Shown: in pieces, positions 12,901 to 24,900 of the stretch | How positions within the stretch are numbered: position 1 is the stretch's first letter | Layout: each line of letters starts with the position of its first letter | NCBI GenBank assembly: GCA_029204225.1 | Contig: CM055097.1 | Span: forward strand, 39,115,106-39,179,105 | DNA: 64,000 nt | Source of the DNA: Diphasiastrum complanatum | Taxonomy: Eukaryota > Streptophyta > Lycopodiopsida > Lycopodiales > Lycopodiaceae | Direction: 5' to 3' | Program-made: the position numbers and the translations under genes | Notes under the pieces: generated by a model | The model's input: only the letters and a program-made list of their open reading frames with translations | Told to the model about the DNA's origin: nothing | The model's database searches: none

Positions 12901-15900
12901 GCACGCGGTTTTGCCCGCTATTGATTTGTGCTCGCCAGCATCATCTTACTTGTATTTCCATACATTCAATCTGAATTACTGTATGGTTTGGCGTCCAGAT
13001 TTTGTTAATATTGCATGCTTTCCGCAGTCTGTCTGACTCTCTAACTGCTTTGTCTGACTGTCTGCTCTTTCTCTTCCGCAATCAAACTCTATTTTGTGTT
13101 CGCCTACTGTTGTAGTAGTGCACGCACTGAGGGAATCAGTCGACCACTGCTTTTGTGCAGTAGTAGGATCATTTCGATCCGATTGTTCGACCCGTCCGTC
13201 CGATCCACGGACTCGATTCATCCATCACATTTACCCAACAGCTTCTTCATATGCTTACTTGGGGATACTTTTCACTGGTCCTACATTCAACATGTGACAA
13301 GTACTGCCATTCGATTGGGCAAGGGACATGCCTCTCTCATTTAGCTAGAGCAATTTTGCTTCCGAAAGTCCATTCGGGATGCTCAGAGTAAGTGTAGACT
13401 CTTTGATACCATTTTCACCCCCATAGCCTTATATGCGAAAGAGAGATGGTGTACCTATCTCGTAATTACAGACTACCATATTAGCTTGTATGATTCGGGC
13501 AAAGCCCTCTGTTCCACAAGAAATCCTCCTAGCCATTTTAATACCAGGTTTTGATGGGATGTACTTGATTATCCATAGAACTCAAGTAACCAATAACATG
13601 ATAATCGTTAGTACTATGGGCCTTGGTGAGATATATGAGTCATGAGTCACTTACCAAGTAGGGTTTATACAGGTCAAATTTTCTTGGCCAATGTCACTAA
13701 CTTGGGTCAAAGTCTTGGTAAATACATGCCAAGTTCTTGGTACATTATCCTTATTTGGGTGCCAATACATCATAAAGTTTAGTGTTTATTATCATCAAGC
13801 AGCATTCCGAAACGAGCGTTCCAAAACAGTTAAGGAATCCAAGAGAGTTCTAGATCAGAATGCTACATTTTTTTTTGGGTTTTTTTTTTATTTATGTGTT
13901 TGGGTGGTTAAAAACAACATCTAGGGATGTAAAAAAAAAATTCAAACACATTGCAAAGCATAGTACTTACTACCAACTGAAAAAAGCATACTACATTAAA
14001 GTTCATTCACTAACTGAACAAAGCATGCTACATGCCAAAATTGAAACTTGAAAGCAATCACATAGTGCAAACAACAATACTAAGTGTATATGATACAAAA
14101 ACAAGGAAACTGATCCACATTCCACACATAATGGCCAAGTACATCGAGTATGGTAGATGGACAATGGACTCATAGAGTCATGTGACACAAAATAAAACCC
14201 TGAATCTCTATGACTTGAAGGCATCATGATCAAATGGGGATTCCTCATCACCATCACTGGTAAATGAGTAGGAAGATAGGGAATCCTCCTCGAGTATGTG
14301 CGACTATGTCCCTGAACCTCTACCCCCCTACCTCTGCCTCTGCCTCTACCCTTGCCTTTGCCTTTGTCTCTGTCCCTGCCTCTACCGTTGCCTCTAGGTC
14401 TACTAGGGCCTCGCTGGGCCGCTGCTCCCTCTGCTTGTGATATTGTTGTCTCTGGCTCAACACGCAAATCCATCAAGCGTATACCCTATGCCTACCCGTC
14501 CCCCCCTTTGCATACCCTGTGTCTCGGCATCAGGATCAACCCACGCCACATCCTCTCCAATGTCTGTCTCCATCCAATCGTCCAAGGCCTCATCCTCCCC
14601 ATCATCATCATCATCCAACTCCTCCTCAACCTCATCCCCACCCTCCTCTCCTGCATCAGCCCTGGCCATGGATCTAGTAGTCATGCACTACCTCCTATCA
14701 TGATGTGCCAGTTCCCGATATACTCAGAAAAGGTCTCATCATCAGCCACAGCCTCTGTGTGCACATGGCCTACTGTAGTGTCCATGAATCTAAGGCACTC
14801 CTCGAGATTCACCTGCCAATTACATGAGTGCTTCGGAGACAACCCTGACCTGGATGCACACTCTGCATGTATGTCCTCCACCGTCCACAAGCTCAGCATA
14901 TGTGTGTATGGCTCTAGTAGCCGACATAGGGTGAAGCAAACGAGCAATTGCATGTATGGGCATGTGGAAGAAATTCCAGCTATCAAGCCACTTCTTGAAT
15001 AGCTAACATCCTACATAAACCAAAAAAGTAATCATTGCATTGTAGGAAAACAACTCAACAATGCTAAAAGCTTTTACAAAACAAATGCACCAAAAAAGAA
15101 GTATACATGCGCTCATCAAAAAGAGGTCGTTGAAGGGTCCTCACAATCCTGTCCATGAACTCATAAATGAGGCCATGTGTGGAACCCTCTTGATCCACCA
15201 ACCTCAGCACATGGTACACTTGCTGCAGGACTCAGCCAGCTGCTAGACATCATCTCCAAAAACAATCCTCTGGAACCTAAGTCCAGTCGGCTCGCTGCTA
15301 TGACTGTGTGAGCTTTATAGGGTTGGTTGTGATCTGGTGCAATTTAGGTCGAACCCGAAGCAACCGCTCCAACACGACGAAGTTGTAGGCAAAGTGTGTG
15401 GCTTCTTCAAATCCAGCAGGCTATATGTCCTGAACATGACCGGGAAGATGACACTGGACGTGATGGTGGAAACCAAGGGGAGGCCTCCTAGGTCATGCAT
15501 CAAAAGATTGATGCGGTGTGTGCACACGGGGTCCATACAACAACAAGATAGTCCCTCTCCAAAAGCTCACCCATAGCCACACAATTGATGGCATTGTCGG
15601 TGACCACTTGCACCACACGTTGTGCCCCCACCTCGATCACTGCTGCACATATATGCCCATAGATAAACTCTCCCAACTCAACAATGCCATCTCGGGAAGC
15701 ATCCACACCCCTAAGAAATACAGTGCCTAGCAAACATGAAACCAAGATGTTGATAATAGGCCTGCTCCTAATATCAGTCCACCCATTCGATAGAATAGAG
15801 CGACCATATGTATGTGGCCTAAGCATGTTGTATGGGGTTGAGCTCTCCCGTGATGCATGCAAGTGGCATCACAGGATGCAACCTCCCTCATCATGTCACA

Positions 15901-18900
15901 GAGGATGATGGTGTCGACCAAGGCAAATGCAACATATCCAGTGTCCCCTGTAACAAGGTGTGTACGTCTAGTGGCTACCTCATGGTGTGTCTACTGCCAC
16001 CCTGCAGGCACTGTGGTCTATCAATATCTACCTGCCCTGTAGGTGCATGTGGTCATGGCTGACTCTAGGGCGTGCATGTGCTCCACCCTGTGGTCTCTCC
16101 CCAACACCTCCCATAGCTACCTAGGAACTGCCGCCTCTGCTGAACTTGGGCCACTACCCTCAGTAGGCCCTCCCCCAACTGACTCCCTGATGGAAAAGCC
16201 TCTCCTGTAGATGATGGCCCTTTGTTGTTGCTGCTAATGTTGGTCGTGATGGGCTTGGCTCTGCCGATGAAGTCCCTGATGGCCCTGCTTGTTACAATCC
16301 CTACTTACTGCAAACCTCCAAGTGTCGGTTAACCACAAGAGACCGAACGATTCACGTTCCACCCGCCGTAGGACCTAATCCGGGTCCACCCTCCGTGCCC
16401 TGGCCTATGACCGTATCAAGTTGGATCCGACTTCCATCCTAGACGGCGTCCCATACCACCACCTAGGCTCTCAGCCATCCCCTGCCTCACGCTAGCATAC
16501 ATCCTGGCCGTGCACACACTCTCCATCCACCTCCTCCTAGGTAGATAGAATAGATGGCAAATGAGTCCTCCCCTTGTATACCTCCAAGGAGAGGGACTCC
16601 AAGCCATGTGCACACCTAGATCATGACAAGTGGAAACCATGCAGGTTCACGAGTCACCGGTCAAGTCTACAGGCCCAGTCATCGTCCAGTCTCAAGTTTA
16701 GGGTTGGGACCCAAGGGAGTTGGGTCCCTAACATTCCCTCTTCCTTAAAAAATTCCTTATCTAAGAAAGAAAACCAGGGAACCTCAGTTTAAGGTCATGT
16801 TCCTTTTCCCAAGTATCATCATCCTCAGAACTTCCTTTCCAACGAACCAAGTACTCAGTTACCTGCCGGTTTCTGAGCCCACGTTGACGTACATCAACAA
16901 TGGCCTGTGGTTCCGAAGGTACAAAGGATGTCAGGTCCTCCAGCCGAACTAAGTCCTCCTAAATTATCGAGTCATCCTTTCCACCAAGTCGTTCCTTTAA
17001 ACGACTAATGTGAAAAACTGGATGTACCTGGAGCATCTCTGACCATCTGGCCTTACGACCCCTAAGGTCGACCGCATCGTTAATATACTTTAACGCTTGA
17101 TGGTCAATAACTATAGTAAACTGGGAGCCATATAAATAATGTCTCCAAACTTTTAAGGCATGAATAACAGCAAAAAGTTCCTTGTCATAGGTGGAATACC
17201 GCCTTTGAGCTGGGTCCAACTTCTTGCTTTCAAAAGCTACTGGTCTACTATCCTGATATAGGACTGCGCCTATAGCATAGTCACTGGCATCCGTTTCAAG
17301 TACATACGGCTTGTTAGGATCCACTATGTGTAGAATAGGCGTTGTGTATTTGAGGTTCTCAAAACTTTGATTCAACTCTTCAGTCCAAGTAACCGGAGGA
17401 CTGAACTTACTGTGCCAGCTAACTCTTTTGGCGCCTCTGAGGATATTCGTCAAGGCCAATGCAATTAATGCATAGTTCAAGATAAATCTATGAAAAAACC
17501 CCATAAAGCCCAAAAAGGACTTAACCTCCCGGATGGTTTTAGGAATAGGCCATTCACGTACTTGTCGGACTTTATTTGGGTCAATTTCCAACCCATGGGG
17601 TCCGAAATAATGTGACCAAGGTATAACAACCTTTTCTGGAAGAACACACATTTGGACTCCTTGGCAAAAAGCTTCTCATGTCTAAGTAACTTTAAGCCAG
17701 TTCTGAGATGCTCCTCATGCATAGGTTTGAGTCTTGCCTCTTGACAATGGTCATCGTGATAGGGGTGTGGGTACTTAATGGTTAGATTTAGCAACTATTT
17801 AGAGATTAGAAGTTGGAAAGTTAGAAGTTAGTAGGTACTAGTAGCGATTAGCAGTAAGCATTGATCTTTTTTAGTGATTACTATTTAATTAATAGTTGGA
17901 ACTTGGTGGTTTCGGGTTAGGTCTTAAAGCTTAGATTCTAGAAATTAGAATAGGAGAGAGCGAGAGCTGTGCCAATTCAAGTTTCAAAATTGAAATTTGC
18001 CCTTTTCAGTTTTGTCTTTGAAGCTGACAAATATATCTACTGTTTGGAGATATTCTCCTAAGAAGGAAAGAATTTTGGCTACTGCATGTTGTGCATTAGG
18101 GGAACTATCTAAACTCATAGCTTGCATTAGAATTTAGATGTGTCACAATATGCTTAGGGTATATAGAAAAATTAGGTAATAGGTAGTCATGTTGCTGGGT
18201 GTCCCTCTTGAATGGACATGCAAAAATCTTTTCCCCACCTTGAATCATGAACTAACTTCGAAAATCTCATTACAAAAGCAAGCAAATTTGAATAAGGCAT
18301 TTGCCATCCTTTCTGGACTCTGGAGGACTATTTTCAATTTCCATGTCTGCCAGTCAAGACTCAATTGCCAGGAGTCAGGACTCGTTTAGAATTTCGAAAG
18401 AAACGAGACTATCATACATGAATTGTCCTAACTTGAACTGTCATATATGCCACATGATACTAGTTAGTAGTAACTACTAACTACTTAGGAGTTAGTTCTA
18501 ACTAGTCACTACATATGTAAATTAAGGCACAATGATATAGTGGCCTTGCACATCCTCACGGGGGTTCTTTTGTTAACGAGATAGAGATTCATGGGCAGTA
18601 TGATAGCTACCAAAAGCCTACACCTTCAAATCATGTTAAAATAGTTGGATTTGATCAGACCTTGATTGGTCTCAACTCAAAACAACGACCCAAAATATTG
18701 ACAACAAGAGGGTCAAATGAGAAGGATCACAAATTTGTTGCCAAAGGTGGTGAAGATTTGAGGTTAGACCAAAGAATACAACAGCTATTTACTCTCATGG
18801 ATTCAATTTTACAAAAAGAATGTGGCATGTGCAAAAAGACGATTATCAATGAAAACTTTTGTAGTGGTTCCAGTATCAAAACATTGTGGACTACTCCAAT

Positions 18901-21900
18901 TTCTAGTGAATACTGTTGTACAATGTACTAGAAGATGTCATCAAGGATGGGTTATCTTTTCAGTTGTCCATGCTCTCGTCTTCGAATACAAGGCCAAGTA
19001 CTCAAAAGGGTACGCCAATTGGATACTCCTCGAGTCCAAACTCCTTACTCTTGGGTCAGAAGTCCTGACTCCTGACTCACTGCCTAGTGCTCAGGACTGT
19101 ACATGCTACCTGGTAACCTTGATACAGTCACCAACTAGTGTAACCTATTTAATGGTAGAACTTACTAGTCTCCTCAAATAGAATCCCCGCAATAGGAAAA
19201 CAAACCAAAAAAAAAAGGTCGAATTGTTTCCCGATTCGAATCGATACGAATCGGGTGGTAATCTTGCCTAATCCTGTGCCAATAGAACCTAGCTACCCAC
19301 CAATTTGTACCCTGGGCCCAGTCGTTGCTGCTCCCCCATATGTGCTTAGTAGGAGCTCTCGCTCAGGTGCAATGGGCGCCTAAGACCTACCCTAATTCAC
19401 TAAACCCTAACCCCTACACCTAGAAAAATACAATGCAAAATGCCTCATGCACACCAACCACATGAATGCTCATACTGACCACCTATGCATAAAGAAGCTT
19501 GGGAACATGCAATCATTCTTTGCCTAGCAATCCTACGGCCAATCTTAGCAACAAGAATCCCTCAAAATAATACACTATAGCCTCCAAACAAAGCAAGGAA
19601 AAAAGGGTTGAAAAAAAGCTTCAAGAAGTTGCATTGCTTGCAAATCCCATTTGGCCTCCTATTCCTCTCTCCACGAGTTTGTTTCTCTCCAACAAGTGTG
19701 CTAGAAATGGGGCCTTTGCGGGTCTTAACAAAAAAAATTCAAAGTTCTCTTTTCATAGCATTTCGAAACATGGGTTTCCTGAATGGCGTTCTGGTGCAAC
19801 TTAGGTATCGTTACAACTCAAGGTGGAATGTGATTTGCTCACTGAGTCAAAGACTCTGAATTTTGGAAGCAACCTTCAGTTGCTTGGAACAAAGGTATTT
19901 GCAATCATAGACAATGAAAAACATTTTAAGTGCAAATCCTTTTGGATATTGTTCCAAAAAAGGGTAAGGGTCTCTTTGGATAGAACCATTCTCAGCTTTG
20001 AAAGCCATCATTGAAAAACTCTCTAAAGAGGAAACAAGTTCCATCAATCACGATGATAGAGAGTTGCTAAAATCAGTTGGCACACAAGTTGATCATATGC
20101 AATGGTTTGCAACAATGCCCAATTTCCAAAGGCTTCATTCCTTTCTTGAAGAAGGGTAATTGTGTGCTAAATTATGTGCTCACATCCTTTAGCTAATTGA
20201 AATTCATTTATAAAAAAAGGTTAGTTTCTCTTCCCATAAACGGATCACCATCCTCTTACATTGGAGGCAAACGTTGTGGTTTTCATTGCAAAAACAAATC
20301 TGAAAACTTATGTGGACAATCCATATTAACATTGCATATACTGGACCTTTGGGTCTCTAATTTAAAGGTGACTTTTACAGATTTGTAGCATGCGGATACA
20401 CAAAGCATCAAAAAGCAAGCCATTGGAGATGCATGAATATGAATCGCTATGCTTTCACCCACAAGAGACATGGTTCAACTGTGCTAAAGAGTTGTACATA
20501 ATTAGAGAATCTGGGGTAACACTAAACCTTTTGCCAACCAGCTCAATGCCTTTGCACTCAGAAAGAACTTCATAGCTGCTAGCTTCGGCGGCAATGTTTG
20601 AAATTTCTTCTGAGGTCCCCTTCTCCTTGTTCTTTGATGACTTTTTCCCCGAGCCTTTTTCTGCTGACAAATTCTCTTTCACGGGTTCCTTTTTTGGTCT
20701 CTTATCTGGCAATTCAGCAAGCCGCGAGCGGGCGACAATATAGACAGCCCCTGAACTCTTGTGTTTCACCTGGAAAAGCGTTTCAAGAACAACTCATCAT
20801 CTAAACGAACAAGTTTCTTGAAATTTGACATGCAACATTGCTAAGCATCCAAGGTACAATCCAGTAACAATTTATAAGAGAAAACATATTGCTCGTTTAA
20901 CTAGTGGGACCATAGATACCCATTTTGTACCAAAAGGTACGGAGCATATTGTTCCGTAGTACAAAATATATCACATTCCGTACATGCAGAACATAAATAG
21001 AAGATCAAGGGTTTTAATTGTAAAAAAGAAAATGTTCTGGAAAAAATTTCAAATTTTTTTCCCATACATACGGAACGTCGTTCAGTATGCTATGAAACTA
21101 TGAGTAGGACCAGTTGAGGTTTATTTTCTTGATTTTATGAAAAATGGATGCACAATATACTTGTCAGCTTGCTTGAATATATGTGAGTCACCATATTTCA
21201 GGAGAATTGTGAATAGGATAGTTTACTACATCTATAATATGATTACATTCTCTACACAACATGAAACTCCATACATGTTATGTATTGATGTGTTCAAACA
21301 ACAAGCAATCAAAGAAACATCTCTACCATTCTAGATTTACCTTCATCTCAAAGTTAGAGAGGCTCAAGCTCAAAACAAAGCTTTGACCTTCTACACATTT
21401 TCAGAAACGATATCTTATAGACTTTACTTTTCCAACTTACTTGCATGACCCCTATAGAATATATGGTGAGACCAGATTTAGAGATGACCTTTGCATACGT
21501 AAAGTTTGCATTGACACAAAGAGCAACATTGCTTAGTAGCGTCCAAGGAGTAGTTGTCCAAGCAACAAGTGACGCACCCTCACAATCTCCTTCTAGAGGG
21601 AATGCCACCAACACTGCAGGATCTGCAACATCCTGAGACCACATTTTGATTGCATCATAATATCCTCCAAATCACAGTACCCACAAAACTTGATAGTATA
21701 AGAAAAAGGAACCGGAAAATTTCATGCAGGAACACCAAGCATCTATAAACTCATGTAAGGCAAAAAGAACTTCACTCCTGAATAGTTCTTCCATGCTAAT
21801 GCAAGCAGCTTCATAAAAGATTTATTTCCTATCCATTAATCATAAGATAAGCTTTGAGTAGTCAGAAGCTAAGAACAGCAAAATAGTGAAATCCCAATTG

Positions 21901-24900
21901 ATTTGGACAATCCAGAATTGCTTTTACAAAGAACTAACAACCTCAGAAGAGATTCATGAGCAGCACGCAGTAGTATGTGTGCATACAAAAAATAGCATGT
22001 CTGATTATTTGTTTCAAAGCTCTGTCTCCTTATGGAAATCTTAAGATAGATGAAAATAAGCCACATTGAAGTGATGAATGTGCTGTAGTCGCTGGCTGAC
22101 ATCAATTCTCAAGTCATAAAGCCACCAGAATTTAATTTCACCTTTTGCAAGCATGCAAACAAACATCCACACTGCACATAATCTTTTTCTAAACTGCTAT
22201 TGAACGTAATTCATAACAAATTAATGACATGACCTGAATTTTACTCTATTTTTCCTAGGATATGAACCATAAAAAATGGTGAAAGTAAATAAGCATGTAT
22301 TTCATCAAGCAGACTAAAATACCTTGTAGTTTAGACCAGCTTCAAAGTTGGAAAGAGGCGTTTTACAACCAGTGCTATACGGCATCACCTGCGAGAAAAG
22401 GTGCTGCATTAGCTTAGGTGATAATATGGCCCAACGGAAAAAAAACACAATTCATATACAACCATCTAAGCAAGTACATTTCAAAGATCGTGGATGTTGG
22501 GGAGAAGTTGCTTGGGTCAAGTCAGTAAGCTACATTCTATTTGAGCTTTTTCAGTACCTTTGCAATCTTACCACCAGTAGAAGCAGAGAGGCAAATAATA
22601 ATCAGCAAGAATGTGAAGAGAGTCATTGTTCAAGTCCTGAATTGGTAAAGGAGGAGATATTCAATGATAAACAAGTTAAGATAGTAAGTCGAATGGAGCG
22701 AACAAAGTATAATTGGAGCTGAATTTATGGGAGTTGTCTTTGGGATCTCAAATTCTTCCACCCATTGAGCTTTCGAATATCCCAGGTCATGTGCCTACCC
22801 TCACTTGAGAGTGCATCCCAAAGTCTAACTAAAGGCTGTACCAAACAATCGGCAATCTCTTGTACAGTTGTACTTCCTACTATTAATGTCAAATGTCATC
22901 ACTGTTATTTCTCTTCACTGGTTTTACAAGTTTATTTTTAATCGATTGATTCAATCTGCTGTCTTTTGCCTTGATGGGTAGTCCATCCTCTTACTTGCTG
23001 CCTTATGACTTGATAAAGTTGCATTGCTGGGCACATGACAATAGTAAAAAGTCTTCTTCTTGAAATCAGATTAGAACCTGGTCTGCTGACCTTCATTCGC
23101 AACTGACCTGACCATTCAAATACTTTGTTCTTTGGCCTAAGTTGTTCATTACTGTTTTTTTGGCTGTCATTTCCTTTGCTTCACATTGTTTGACTTGTCT
23201 TTATGCAAGATATAATTGATTTGTTTATCTTGTATTGATCTGCTTCTTTATTTTACCAGGATTCCACGTGTACACTTTCAGACCTGTCATGAGTGTCAAT
23301 CGTGGCTGTTGTCTCAAGTAGACCGATTATTCCTAGCCAGATTGCATCTCTAGAATTTTGGTATAACTTTTCTCAACACCAGATATGTAGAGCAGTCATT
23401 TGACTGGTTTTGATTATGAGATACCACTGTTTATCACCTGTGCTGCTATTTGATCCTATTTGCCATCCATAAGTCAATTTCTCTTTCCCACTCTGATCTA
23501 GATACCCCGATCGGGATTAGAAAGCCAATTTTCCTTTTAGAGTTCCATCTTATATCTCTTTCCCACAACCTCTTTACCAGGATTCAGCCTGTGCTTGATC
23601 CGTCGTTCTTGTTCTGCACTTACCTGTTCATTTCTATTAGCCAGTCATGTTCTTGTCATCATCTAGACTGACTCCAATTGCCTTGTCCGTCAGATATGAT
23701 GATTCCAATCCAGTTTATGTAGGCTTGATTTTTTCTTCACAGACCTGCCTAACAGTTTCATGATACAAATCTTGTTCTCCATGATGGATTCCTAGTCCTC
23801 TTGCATGGCATCTTGCCATACTTTCTCGTTCAGTGCTTCCTGATATGATCACGGCTTGTGTGAATCCAGAATAGCAGTCATAAGGGCAAAATTTGTCTCA
23901 TCTATCTTGCTGCCATAGTTGCTTATGGCATTTCCTTCCTCCTGGTTCACTTCTTTAGACTTCTTCAAGTATTTGCCCTTCCTTGATTGTTTGCCAATGC
24001 CACCTGCATAACTTCTTAGTTGGTGACAAAAGTGGTGTCCTTGTGTTCCATGGTGTTGGCATAATCTTTCATTCCTTGAGTCTTCAGTGACTAACTGTTT
24101 CTGCGACTCTCGAGCTTATTGGCCAATTGCCTCATCTCTAGCATGTATGAGGGGGTATGGACTCACTGGTTCTCTACTTCTCATGTTCTTGAAACTGAGG
24201 TGAACAATCCTCAACAAAGATCATATCTCAAGTTAGGATTTTCTTCCTACTCTCGAGATCATAAATTAGACCGATATAATCCAAGAATACGCAGTTATAT
24301 GACTTAAGTTGTCTCTGGCTTCGCTTAATCCTGGTGCATTATCATCATACATCCCATCCACAAAAATGGTGACCGCATGAATCCAAGTAACTATCATACT
24401 ATTATGATTGGACATGTCATTGTAAAGATGCAAGGCACTATTCTTCAGTCAGCTGAGATCATGGAATTACATATATTGGGCCAGCCAGGTTTCAGTTTTA
24501 GGGTTCACTATTCCACTACAGGCCATATCTTCACTCTCTGAACTCTGAAAAGGCTAGACACGGGAGGGAGTGGGTTTATTGTTGTTCCATCGACTTCAGA
24601 AAACCCTTTGATTCTGTCTGGCAATTCCTACTCATCCGACGACTACAAGATCTTGGCTTCTCCATTGACACGATACTAGTGGTGATGGTACTGTATGAGA
24701 GAGTTATGGGTTATTTCTGGAGTGGCAGAGGTATCTCCGAGCAAATATGGAGCACCATAAGGGTGCATGCATGCCTAAAAACTGGCCTAAATGAAACTCG
24801 AGAATGAAAGAAAGCCGGTGTACTTCCTAGCAAGAATTAAAGCAGCAATTGTTGATTGGTAACATCGATTTACATTAAGTCCCGCTAGCCCAGATCATTA

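Larger units (their letters stand above)
16290..17794 (-). mobile_element. Ty3/gypsy chromovirus, truncated and internally deleted
   Basis: On the minus strand the order is RT thumb (from 17794), RNase H, then directly the integrase C-terminus with chromodomain, then 3' LTR. Protease, most of RT, the tether and the integrase core are missing. The chromodomain assigns it to the chromovirus lineage of Ty3/gypsy. It sits in IleRS intron 4 in the gene's sense orientation. Confidence 0.88.

Noticed and set aside
18936-19181. Continuation of the kinase relic ([15 protein letters not shown])
   Set aside because: The frame stays open but the residues do not line up convincingly with the kinase C-lobe, so the relic was ended at 18935.
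20938-21075. GTACGGA/TCCGTA inverted words in IleRS intron 3
   Set aside because: Short imperfect stems in AT-rich intron; too weak to call a MITE or a structured RNA.
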